Below, in pieces: positions 9,923 through 17,938 of a stretch of DNA of 64,000 bases. Below the pieces are notes generated by a model that saw nothing but the letters and a program-made list of their open reading frames with translations, made no database searches and was not told the origin of the DNA. Numbering within the stretch: position 1 is the first letter of the stretch; the number at the start of each line of letters is the position of its first letter. The stretch is from CAYTLW01 sp964438735 (GTDB lineage: Bacteria > Myxococcota_A > UBA9042). Where the stretch lies: contig CAYTLW010000001.1 in assembly GCA_964438735.1 (NCBI GenBank), positions 1-64,000 on the forward strand. The letters run 5' to 3'. The position numbers and the translations under genes are program-made.

Positions 9923-12790
9923 CTAGGGCGTGTATTCCGCGTAGCCGAAGCTCTGCTGCAGCCCGTGCAGCATTCCCTTGGCCACCTCGCGTCGCCAGCT
10001 GTCGCTCTTGAGCTTGCTGGCGTCGCCCCCGTTGCTGATGAAGCCGGCCAGGGTCAGGCAGGCGGACGCCTTGACGCTGGCCAGGATCTTGTAATTGCCC
10101 ACCTTGAGGCCGCGGTTGTAGTTGCCGCTATGCTGCACCACCTGGTTGTGCAGCTTGAGGCAGTAGCTCTTGGTCGTGCTGCTGGCCAGGGAGTGGTGGT
10201 ACGTCTCCGCACCCTTGGCCAGGGAGCTGCCGAATGAGTTGGTGAAGATGGAGACGACCCGGTGCGCGCCGGCGTTGTTGCAGATGGCCGCCCGCGTGGG
10301 GATCGACACCGTCTGGTCGCCCGTGCGTGTCATCACGACCTTCCAGGTGCCGCCGCCACTCTTGGTGTTGTCCTTGTTGAGCCAGTCCTTGAGATGGTTG
10401 GCGAAGGACAGGTTCAGCGTCTTTTCGACCAGGCCGTTGCCCTTGGCGCCAGGTTCGCTGCCGCCAAACCCGGCGTCGATGCACACGACCTTGACCGGCT
10501 GGGTATTGCACTTGCTCGACGAGCAGCCGCCGGAGCAGGTCTTGCAGTACGCGGTGCTGCCGATATTGGTGCACAGCTGGCTGCCGCTGCAGGTCTGCTT
10601 GATGCCCTTGTAGAGCTTCTTGAGGTTGCTGGTGCCGCAGCTGGCGCTGTTGCCGCTGCAATAGCGCCAGTGCTCGTAGCGGCGCACCTTGCCGCCGCAG
10701 CTGCCCGAGCATTGGTACGTGGTCTTGTCCGCCTTGGTGCCGCATTTGTAGGACGTGGGGCGGTAGTTGCAGCCATCGCAGCAGGACCCGGAGGTGCATT
10801 TGGGTTTGGGCGCCGTGCAGCCCTGCCACTTGCCGGCGCTGCAGGTCTCCTTGCCGCTGCCGCACTTGTTGTTGCAGGACTGGCTCAGGCTCTCGTCGAC
10901 CTTGCCGTCGCAGTCGTCATCGACGTTGTTGCAGGTCTCGCTCTTCTTGCTGCCGGGTGTGGCGTTGCACGTCAATCCGCCACCGCCAGCGGCGCACACC
11001 CACTGGCCCGTCTTTTTGCAGCCACCGACGCCGACGCTGCAGGACTTGCCCTTGTCGGGCCAGTTCTCGTCGATCTTGCCGTCGCAGTCGTCGTCCTGGC
11101 CGTTGCAGGACTCGCTGCCGGGCGGCGGCAGCTTGGCGTCGCACTTCAGCGCCAGTCCATCCGCCGCGCAGACCAGCTTGCCGTTGGCTTTGCAGGCGCC
11201 CTTGCCGGCGCTGCAGCCCTGGCCGATCTCAGTGAAGGGCTCGTCCGTCTTGCCGTTGCAGTCATCGTCCAATCCGTTGCACTTCTCGGCGCCGCCGTTG
11301 CCGCCCTTGGCGCTGCAGGCGGTGGCCTTGCCGTCGGCTGCGCAGACCATCTTGCCGAAGACCTTGCAGGCGCCCGTGCCGTCCTCACAGGCGCCGCCGA
11401 GCGCGAAGCCCTCGTCGGTCTTGCCGTTGCAGTCATTGTCGGCGCCGTCGCAGCCCTCGGGGGCGTCGGGGTGGATGGTCTTGACGCCGTCGTTGCAGTC
11501 GCCGCTTTTGCTGCCGCTCCAGTCGCCATCGGGGCCGCACAGGCACTTGGACTGACCCAGGTTGCCGTAGCCATCCTGGTCGCCGTCGATCCAGTACTTC
11601 TTGCAGCCGGTGGCGCCCTCCTCGTCGGTCTTGCCGTCGCAGTTATCGTCGACGCCGTTGCAGACCTCGATGGCCCCGGGATGGATGGCCTTGTCTTCGG
11701 GTTTGCAGTCCTTGCCGTTGGGCGTCTTGTCGCCATCCTTGTCGTCGTCGACGCAGTCCGCGGTCCCGTCGGCGTCCAGGTCGGGGAAGGACTCGTCGGT
11801 GTCGCCATCGCAGTCGTTATCCAACCCATCGCAGGCCTCCTCGGAGGGGGTCTGGCCTTCGCAGACTGCCTTGCCCTCGACGCAGGTCTCCTTGCCGGCG
11901 CACTTGCCCGCGTTGCCGGCGACCTCGCAGGCCTTCGGCGCGATGTCCTCGTCGATGTCGCCGTCGCAGTCGTCGTCGCCGCCGTTGCACAACTCGGCCA
12001 CCGCCGGCGTCGCATCGCAGGGGCTCAACCCCTTGGACGTGCACTTGCGCTCGCCCTTGCAGGTGCCTGTGTCGTTGGCCACCGAGCACCAGGTGGCGGC
12101 GCCATCGGCGATGGATTTGACCGAGCACCCGCAGGCCCCGGCCTTGCGCACACATTGTTTGGCCTCGCCCTGGCTGCCCTTGGCGAGCTCGCAGGCGTAT
12201 CCCGCAGGGCAATCCTTGGCTTCGGTGCAGGCGCCGCCGCAAAACGCGCCATCGTCCGCCGCCGGGACGCAGAGGGCGCCCTCGTTGACGGCCGCGCACT
12301 CGGCGTCGGTCTTGCAGGGTCGGCAGAGGGCGGCCAGCTTCGGCAGGCAGATGAAGTCGGCATCGGACTTGTTCCACTGCTCGCACTTGAAGCCGTTGGG
12401 GCAGCACTCGATGCAGGTGCGGGTACAGATCTTGCCGTCGGGGCCCTCGACGCAGAGGCCGGAGTCACAGTCGGCCGGCTGAGCGCAGGTCGCGCCGGGC
12501 TGGCCGGCGTCGGGTTTGGGGGCGAACTCGCACTGCCCCCGATTCATCGGCAGGTCGGGGGTGCCCCGTCCGCTGCCGTCGCCGACTCCGTGCATGGTGC
12601 CGCCGTCGCCGAAGGTGAAGCCATCGGAGAGGTTCAGCCCGGCGTCATTGCCGCCACCGCTGGCGTTGGCCGGGTTGGTGGTGTTGGGGTCGTCGCTGCA
12701 GCCGACGCCGGCCGCCAAGGCCAGGATTGTGGACAACCCTGCCACAACGACCGGCTGGTGCAGTCCGCTCTTCCACGCACGGGACATCAT
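9923..12790 (-). CDS. MopE-repeat lipoprotein with degenerate C-terminal amidase domain
   Basis: This 955-aa protein has a signal peptide ending GVGC, a plausible lipobox. A Cys-rich N-terminal part is followed by seven MopE-type motifs of the form CNGxDDDCDGxxDE, a motif known from the copper-binding surface protein MopE and common in myxobacterial surface proteins. The last ~190 residues resemble N-acetylmuramoyl-L-alanine amidase type 3: they keep IDAG.GG, GLVEK, the TR..D segment, RAAICN, NRGLKVGN and GFISN. The zinc and catalytic positions are altered: the His of GHGG is Phe775, the His of SIHAN is Phe849, and the Glu of ELGF is Ala915. Only the Glu in GLVEK remains, so the domain is probably a non-catalytic peptidoglycan-binding module. 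The ATG at 12790 abuts GGAGGG; Met2 at 12787 is an alternative start. Confidence 0.85.
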   Translation of the reverse strand: MMSRAWKSGLHQPVVVAGLSTILALAAGVGCSDDPNTTNPANASGGGNDAGLNLSDGFTFGDGGTMHGVGDGSGRGTPDLPMNRGQCEFAPKPDAGQPGATCAQPADCDSGLCVEGPDGKICTRTCIECCPNGFKCEQWNKSDADFICLPKLAALCRPCKTDAECAAVNEGALCVPAADDGAFCGGACTEAKDCPAGYACELAKGSQGEAKQCVRKAGACGCSVKSIADGAATWCSVANDTGTCKGERKCTSKGLSPCDATPAVAELCNGGDDDCDGDIDEDIAPKACEVAGNAGKCAGKETCVEGKAVCEGQTPSEEACDGLDNDCDGDTDESFPDLDADGTADCVDDDKDGDKTPNGKDCKPEDKAIHPGAIEVCNGVDDNCDGKTDEEGATGCKKYWIDGDQDGYGNLGQSKCLCGPDGDWSGSKSGDCNDGVKTIHPDAPEGCDGADNDCNGKTDEGFALGGACEDGTGACKVFGKMVCAADGKATACSAKGGNGGAEKCNGLDDDCNGKTDEPFTEIGQGCSAGKGACKANGKLVCAADGLALKCDAKLPPPGSESCNGQDDDCDGKIDENWPDKGKSCSVGVGGCKKTGQWVCAAGGGGLTCNATPGSKKSETCNNVDDDCDGKVDESLSQSCNNKCGSGKETCSAGKWQGCTAPKPKCTSGSCCDGCNYRPTSYKCGTKADKTTYQCSGSCGGKVRRYEHWRYCSGNSASCGTSNLKKLYKGIKQTCSGSQLCTNIGSTAYCKTCSGGCSSSKCNTQPVKVVCIDAGFGGSEPGAKGNGLVEKTLNLSFANHLKDWLNKDNTKSGGGTWKVVMTRTGDQTVSIPTRAAICNNAGAHRVVSIFTNSFGSSLAKGAETYHHSLASSTTKSYCLKLHNQVVQHSGNYNRGLKVGNYKILASVKASACLTLAGFISNGGDASKLKSDSWRREVAKGMLHGLQQSFGYAEYTP

Positions 12791-12932
12791 CCCTCCATCG
12801 CCAGCCTACCCGGAGGTCGGCGTCCGAGATCGTACAGAAAACACAGCCACGCGCGAAGGGGTGCGTCAGCCAGGACACGTCCAGCCGGGGCCTCGACGCT
12901 ATGTGAACAGGGATCACACTGGCGACAATGAG

Positions 12933-13862
12933 TTACAGCAAGCCGATCCGCACGCCGTAGTAGATGGCGCCTACGGTCATCAACAACCACAGTGTGACCA
13001 CCACCTGCATGCCGGTGTCGCGCAGCAGGAGACGCGTCGGCGAGCCGCCCATGCCGCGCTGGTGGACAAGATAGAGGTAGCGCAACACGCCGAAGAGCAC
13101 GAGCGGCAGCGTGGCGACCAGGGCGTCGGTGCCGAGGCGGCGAATCACCGCCGGATCGATGGTGTACAGGGCGTAGCTCATCACCGTCATGGCCGCCAGG
13201 GCGGAGACCGCCTTGTCGACGAAGGTGTCGCCGTAATCGCTCAAGGTCGAGCGATGCTCGCCCGCCTCGCCGCCCAGGACCATGCCCTCAGCGCGGCGTT
13301 TGCACAGGGCCATGAACAACGCGATGAAGAAGGTACACACCAGCAGCCAGGCGGAGATGCCCACTTCGATGGCCACGGCGCCGGCGATGACCCGAAGCAG
13401 GAAGCCCAACGCGATGATGAAGACGTCCAGCAGGACCACGTGCTTGAGCCACGTCGAGTACAGCAGGTTCATGCCGAAGTAGATGGCCAATACGACCAGA
13501 GTGCCCGGGTTCAGCCACCAGCCTGCGGCCAGGCCGATGGGCGCCAGCAGGACCGCCATGACGATGGCCACGCCGCGGCGCACCTCGCCCGAAGCGATGG
13601 GGCGATGACGCTTGCGCTCGTGTACCCGGTCCCGCTCGAAGTCGGCGACATCGTTGACCAGGTAGATGGCGCTGGCGACCGCGCAGAAGGCGACAAATGC
13701 CACCAGCGTTCGCAACACCGCGGTGGTATCGGTGAGCCGATGGGCGAAGATCAAGGCGACGAGGACGAAGCCGTTCTTGATCCATTGATGGGGGCGCAAT
13801 GCGCGAAGATGGGCGATCAAGTCGGCCTCCGACCGGTTCAGCGCGGCGATGGTAGCGACCAA
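12933..13862 (-). CDS. UbiA-family prenyltransferase, decaprenyl-phosphate phosphoribosyltransferase-like
   Basis: An integral membrane protein of 309 aa with about eight hydrophobic helices. The N-terminal LRPHQWIKN and the Asp-rich motif NDVADFERDRVHERKRHRP are hallmarks of the UbiA branch that moves phosphoribose from PRPP to polyprenyl phosphate (Rv3806c-like). A second polar loop (STLSDYGDTFVDK) occupies the place of the second Asp-rich motif. Such enzymes make the arabinose/ribose donor for cell-wall glycans, but the exact substrate cannot be read here. No cell-wall glycan genes are adjacent. The start appears to be TTG at 13862, since no ATG precedes the conserved region and no clear ribosome site was seen; the N-terminus is therefore uncertain. 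Confidence 0.8.
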   Translation of the reverse strand: MVATIAALNRSEADLIAHLRALRPHQWIKNGFVLVALIFAHRLTDTTAVLRTLVAFVAFCAVASAIYLVNDVADFERDRVHERKRHRPIASGEVRRGVAIVMAVLLAPIGLAAGWWLNPGTLVVLAIYFGMNLLYSTWLKHVVLLDVFIIALGFLLRVIAGAVAIEVGISAWLLVCTFFIALFMALCKRRAEGMVLGGEAGEHRSTLSDYGDTFVDKAVSALAAMTVMSYALYTIDPAVIRRLGTDALVATLPLVLFGVLRYLYLVHQRGMGGSPTRLLLRDTGMQVVVTLWLLMTVGAIYYGVRIGLL

Positions 13863-13977
13863 TCGCCCGACGCGCCAGCCATGAGCCGGGTGGCGTCCAG
13901 CGTGACCAGGGCAGGTTTACAAGCGTCTGCGGGCGCGAAACACTGGTGGGGTCGGTAGACCCCGATTTTGCCACTTA

Positions 13978-13997
13978 TTACATGACGCATCGTGTAA
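13978..13997. promoter_or_regulatory. Imperfect palindrome upstream of the aldehyde dehydrogenase gene
   Basis: TTACATGACGCATCGTGTAA is a 20-bp dyad with 16 of 20 positions symmetric (TTACA-GA-GC-TC-TGTAA). It ends just before the Shine-Dalgarno AGGAAG (13999-14004) and 15 nt before the ATG. Size and symmetry fit a dimeric repressor operator (TetR/GntR type), which would control the dehydrogenase. The regulator is not identifiable. Confidence 0.4.
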
Positions 13998-14012
13998 CAG
14001 GAAGTTGGAATC

Positions 14013-15455
14013 ATGTCTGTACTCTCAGATAACTACCCCTGCTATTTGGGCGGGCGTCCGGTCCAGCCGAACCTCGACCTGGCCGTCACCGATAAGTTCA
14101 CCGGCGAAGTCGCCACACGGGTACCGCTGGCCGACGCCGCCATGATCGATCAGGCCATCGATCTGGCCGTTCGCGCCGCGCCCGCCATGGCGGCGCTGAA
14201 GGCCTGGCAGCGACAACAGATCCTGCAACATTGCGCGAGCCGATTCGAGGCCCGCGCCGACGAGCTCGCGCAGGCATTATGCATTGAAGCTGGCAAGCCA
14301 ATTCGGGATTCCAGGGGCGAAGTTACACGGTTGATCGATACGTTTCGCATTGCGTCTGAAGAGGCCGTGCGTATCGGCGGCGAGGTGATCCCGCTGGACA
14401 TCAGCCCACGCACCAGCGCCTACAAGGGCATGACCCGCCGATTCCCCGTCGGCCCCTGCTCATTCATCGCGCCGTTCAACTTCCCGCTCAACCTGGCCGC
14501 CCACAAGGTCGCTCCGGCCATCGCCGCGGGCTGCCCCTTCGTGCTCAAACCGGCCAGCCTGACGCCCATCGGCGCGCTGATCATCGGCGAGGTGCTGGCG
14601 GAGACCGACCTGCCGGAAGGTGCCTTTTCGATCCTGCCCTGTCGACGGGGCGATGCAGACCTGTTCACCACCGACGAGCGCTTCAAGCTGCTCAGCTTCA
14701 CCGGTTCACCGGAGGTCGGCTGGGCCCTCAAGGCCCGCGCCGGGCGCAAGAAGGTCGTCCTGGAGCTGGGCGGCAACGCGGCGGTGATCGTCGATCGGGA
14801 CGCCGATCTCGAGGACGCGGTGGCGCGCATCGTGGTGGGCGCCTTCTATCAGAGCGGGCAGAGCTGCATCGGCGTGCAGCGAATTCTCATCCACTCCGAT
14901 GTCTACGACGATGTGCAATCCCGCCTGGTGGCCGCCACCGAAGCGCTGGTGGCGGGCGATCCGCGGCACGAGCAGACCTTCATCGGGCCCATGATCAGCG
15001 ACAAGGAGGCCGCCCGACTGCACGGATGGATCCAAGACGCCCTCCACGGTGGCGCACGCCTGCTCTGCGGCGGTGACAGGCAGGGCGCCATGCTGCAGGC
15101 GACCCTGCTGGAGGACGCGCCACTGGGCAGCGACTTGGTTTGCAAGGAGGCGTTCGGGCCGGTGGCCGTTCTGTCCCGATTCGAGGATTTCGACGCCGCG
15201 TTGGCACAGGTCAACGACAGCGTATTCGGCCTGCAGGCGGGCATCTTCACCCGCGATCTCTACAAGGCCATGAAGGCGTGGGAAGAGCTGGAAGTCGGCG
15301 GCGTGGTCATCGGCGACATCCCGTCCTGGCGGGTCGACCACATGCCCTACGGCGGGGTCAAGGAGAGCGGGCTCGGTCGCGAGGGCTTGCGCTGGTCCAT
15401 CGAGGACATGACCGAGCTGCGCCTGTTGATCATCCGCGACGCGCCGGGCGGCTGA
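14013..15455 (+). CDS. NAD(P)-dependent aldehyde dehydrogenase
   Basis: This 480-aa cytosolic enzyme has the full-length ALDH superfamily fold. Visible motifs are PFNFPLNLAAHKVAPA (cofactor-binding strand and helix), FTGSPEVGW (nucleotide-binding loop), LELGGN with the general-base Glu, and GQSCIGVQR with the catalytic Cys. The C-terminal MPYGGVKESGLGREG is also conserved. It would oxidise an aldehyde to a carboxylate or acyl product; the sequence resembles the lactaldehyde/phosphonoacetaldehyde-type branch, but the substrate is not assignable. The start is set by AGGAAG 8 nt before the ATG, with a palindrome immediately upstream. It is transcribed alone, divergent from the prenyltransferase and convergent with the MscS gene. 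Confidence 0.9.
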   Translation: MSVLSDNYPCYLGGRPVQPNLDLAVTDKFTGEVATRVPLADAAMIDQAIDLAVRAAPAMAALKAWQRQQILQHCASRFEARADELAQALCIEAGKPIRDSRGEVTRLIDTFRIASEEAVRIGGEVIPLDISPRTSAYKGMTRRFPVGPCSFIAPFNFPLNLAAHKVAPAIAAGCPFVLKPASLTPIGALIIGEVLAETDLPEGAFSILPCRRGDADLFTTDERFKLLSFTGSPEVGWALKARAGRKKVVLELGGNAAVIVDRDADLEDAVARIVVGAFYQSGQSCIGVQRILIHSDVYDDVQSRLVAATEALVAGDPRHEQTFIGPMISDKEAARLHGWIQDALHGGARLLCGGDRQGAMLQATLLEDAPLGSDLVCKEAFGPVAVLSRFEDFDAALAQVNDSVFGLQAGIFTRDLYKAMKAWEELEVGGVVIGDIPSWRVDHMPYGGVKESGLGREGLRWSIEDMTELRLLIIRDAPGG

Positions 15456-15478
15456 ATCGATTCCAGCCAAAACGGCCA

Positions 15479-15508
15479 GCGGCCGGAGGACATACATCCC
15501 CCGGCCGC
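15479..15508. terminator. Bidirectional hairpin between the aldehyde dehydrogenase and MscS genes
   Basis: GCGGCCGG (15479-15486) pairs with CCGGCCGC (15501-15508). The 14-nt loop can extend the stem by three pairs after one mismatch. It lies between convergent stop codons (15455 and 15526), the usual place for a shared terminator. No T-tract flanks it. Confidence 0.55.
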
Positions 15509-15525
15509 ATGCACCGTGGACCGGA

Positions 15526-16365
15526 TCAGGCGGCCGTCTTCAGCAGCGCGTCGGCGAGGTCGCCGCCAGCGATGTTGATGTCGACGGTCTGGTAGGGGAT
15601 GCCGATCTCGGCGATGTCCATCTCCACCTTGATGGCGCGAGTGGTCTCCTGGAAGCAGGTCCAGTAGTCCTCGGTCTTGCACCACACACGCACCTGCCAA
15701 TCCACCGACGAGGCGCCCAACGAAGCCAGGAAGACCTGCGGTGCCGGCTCGTGCAGACCGGAGGTGACGGTGGCGGCGGCCTTCTCGAGGACCTTGCGGG
15801 TGGCGTCGACGTCGGCGCCGTAATCCGCGCCTACGCTGATGTCGACGCGGCGGGTGCTGTGGTGGGTCACGTTCTCGATGGTGGCGCCGAAGAGGGTGCC
15901 GTTGGGAACGATCATGCGGCGGTTGTCGGGTGTATCCAGGGTGGTGGTGAAGAGGTCGATCTCGACCACGCCGCCGACCACGCCACCGGACGAGATGACG
16001 TCACCGACCTTGAAGGGCCGGAAGACCAGCAACATGATGCCGGCCGCGAAGTTGCCCAAGGTGCCCTGGAAGGCCAGGCCCACGGCGAGGCCAGCGGCGC
16101 CGATGACCGCTGCGAAGCTGGTCGTCTCGATGCCGAAGACCCCCAGGCAGGCCAGCACGGCCATGATCAGGATGGCCCAGCGAGCCGACCGCGCGAAGAA
16201 GCGGGTCAAGGTGTTGTCGAACTTCACCTTGGTCAGGCGGCGCTCGACCAGGGAGCCGACCCAACCGGCGATGAGGTTGGCCACAAAGAGCGCCAGGAGC
16301 ACGCCGCCGATCTTGACGGCGTAGGAGGTAATCAGGGTGATGGTTGCTTCACTGAGTCCGAACAT
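15526..16365 (-). CDS. Small-conductance mechanosensitive channel, MscS family
   Basis: A compact 279-aa MscS protein. Three N-terminal membrane helices lead to the pore-lining TM3 signature AAVIGAAGLAVGLAFQGTLG (about residues 85-104), with Gly/Ala packing and the FRPFKVGD loop that opens the cytoplasmic beta domain. PNGTLFGATIENVTHHSTRR follows, as in classical MscS, and the C-terminal alpha/beta vestibule is present. In the inner membrane it would open under membrane tension to release solutes during hypo-osmotic shock. GGAG about 8 nt upstream supports the ATG. A 100-bp gap separates it from the outer-membrane protein gene upstream on the same strand, so co-transcription is possible. Confidence 0.93.
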   Translation of the reverse strand: MFGLSEATITLITSYAVKIGGVLLALFVANLIAGWVGSLVERRLTKVKFDNTLTRFFARSARWAILIMAVLACLGVFGIETTSFAAVIGAAGLAVGLAFQGTLGNFAAGIMLLVFRPFKVGDVISSGGVVGGVVEIDLFTTTLDTPDNRRMIVPNGTLFGATIENVTHHSTRRVDISVGADYGADVDATRKVLEKAAATVTSGLHEPAPQVFLASLGASSVDWQVRVWCKTEDYWTCFQETTRAIKVEMDIAEIGIPYQTVDINIAGGDLADALLKTAA

Positions 16366-16465
16366 GACGATTCTCCAGGGGGGCCGCTACGGGCAGCCGC
16401 AGACACACCGGTCCCAGGGCCGCGCCACCCGGCGGGCCTGTGGTACCGACAGGGGGTTGGGTTAT

Positions 16466-17506
16466 TTAGAGCAGGTTGAACGCGGTGCTCAGCAGCAGGC
16501 CGTGTTGCACCTGCCACTCATCCAACACCAGCGGGATGCGCTTGATGTTGAGCACGTAATCCAGCGAGGCCCACTTGGCCAGCTTGACCGACACCTTGCC
16601 GGAGAGGTCGCTGTTGAGCGCCTCCATGCCCTCGAACTTGGTCTCGGCCGTGCTGTGGACGGGGAAGAAGAAGTTGGCCTTGGCGCCCCACGAGACCTCG
16701 GAGGTCATCTGGCCCTTGGCCACCAGCTCGAGCTCAGCACCCGACTGGTTGGAGGTCTCCAGCTGCTTGAGGCTCAGGGTCTTGGAGGGGCCGTCGTAGC
16801 CGCTCACGGCCCAGCCGTCGCGAGCGACGATCTGCTGCAGCGCGAAACCGAGCTTGGCCTGCAGCGTGAACGCCTTGTCCTCATAGGGGTGGGCGAAAAT
16901 GCCAGCGCCTTCGGTGAGGATCGCGGGCTCGAAGAAGCCGGTCAGGTCGGTGATCTCGCCGACAGGTGTATCGCTGGTGGTCTTGGTGCCGTCGATGGCG
17001 GTCTTGACCACGCTGACCTTTTCGGCGCGCGTGTCGTAACCCTCGAGTACCTGGGTGTTGAGCTTGAGGCGCGCGTATGGACCGAGCCATGGTGTGCCCG
17101 ACAGCGAGTACAGCCAGGTCGAGGTGAAGTCGAGGATGTCGGTCGACTTGACGAAGCGATCCAGTACCGGCGTGCGCGTCTGTGCGTGCTGCACCTTGAG
17201 CTCGTTATTCCAGCCGTGCTGGCCCGACTTCAACTTCGCCTCGCCCTGCAGGACCAGGCCGATGGAGTACGTGCCGCCATCGACCGCGCCGACGACGTTG
17301 CTGCTGGAGTTGGCCGCGCCCGTGGCGCCCAGGTCCAACTTGTTCTTCCAGCCATCCTTGTTGGCCTTCTTGGCGGCCTTGCTGGCCTTTTCGATATCGG
17401 TGATGCCGCCGATGGTCTGGCCCATGGCGTAGCCGGCAAACAGCGTCAAAGTGAGCGCTGCAAGCGTTGCGGTCATGCGGGTGAGCAGCCCGAAGTGACG
17501 TGTCAT
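16466..17506 (-). CDS. Putative outer-membrane beta-barrel protein, DUF3078/DUF481-like
   Basis: A 346-aa protein with a Sec signal peptide (MTRHFGLLTRMTATLAALTL, cleavage near AMG-Q). A short Lys-rich segment is followed by alternating polar/aromatic strands such as WNNELKVQHAQT and ARLKLNTQVLEGYD, and a run up to LLLSTAFNLL. This pattern matches DUF3078-type or salt-induced outer-membrane barrels, whose function is unknown. Upstream in-frame sequence exists, but GGAGG at 7 nt spacing and the signal peptide select the ATG at 17506. MscS lies downstream on the same strand. Confidence 0.7.
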   Translation of the reverse strand: MTRHFGLLTRMTATLAALTLTLFAGYAMGQTIGGITDIEKASKAAKKANKDGWKNKLDLGATGAANSSSNVVGAVDGGTYSIGLVLQGEAKLKSGQHGWNNELKVQHAQTRTPVLDRFVKSTDILDFTSTWLYSLSGTPWLGPYARLKLNTQVLEGYDTRAEKVSVVKTAIDGTKTTSDTPVGEITDLTGFFEPAILTEGAGIFAHPYEDKAFTLQAKLGFALQQIVARDGWAVSGYDGPSKTLSLKQLETSNQSGAELELVAKGQMTSEVSWGAKANFFFPVHSTAETKFEGMEALNSDLSGKVSVKLAKWASLDYVLNIKRIPLVLDEWQVQHGLLLSTAFNLL

Positions 17507-17938
17507 TTGGATTCCTCCCAGCCAGCCGCTCTGATTCTGCGCGGCATCGTTGTGTTCCCTTTGGTTCGTTGGCGCCATCGATTTCGTGGGTTCGTGACTG
17601 AACCGACACCATGTCGGCCCGGTTGCGGCGCCGCCCCGGACAGGTGCAGAGACTGTGCCAGCTTGGATGCATGGGTTTGATTTGTCGACAAGGCCTGGCA
17701 AGAAAAGTCCCCGATTCCAAGACGATGACTCGCTGCCAACGGCGCGGCGAAGAACTGGCGGTCGGCGCCAGGACGGGCGATCCTGAACGGGGAGTTGTCT
17801 CAACACCTGTATCACCTGAGACGTTGAAACATCTCTGACACAAGAGGGTGGAACTCGGGCGCCGCTTGCACCTGCGGAACCGAGTCTGCTACCCCGATGC
17901 CATCGGGGTGGGTGCCCGCAACGCGCCCGGAGGCCGAC
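17507..17938. promoter_or_regulatory. Divergent intergenic region with a 19-bp perfect palindrome
   Basis: The region of about 430 bp between divergent genes holds no recognisable gene. Near its right end ACCCCGATGCCATCGGGGT (17891-17909) is a perfect dyad with a single central base, 29 bp before the ATG at 17939. It could be an operator, or a tight leader hairpin in the PNGase F-like gene transcript. No convincing -35/-10 pair was found. Confidence 0.4.

Noticed and set aside
10262..12931. 889-aa plus-strand open frame opposite the MopE-repeat lipoprotein
   Set aside because: Low-complexity Ala/Val/Gly/Leu translation, exactly antisense to CNGxDDDCDG repeats; no start signal or family.
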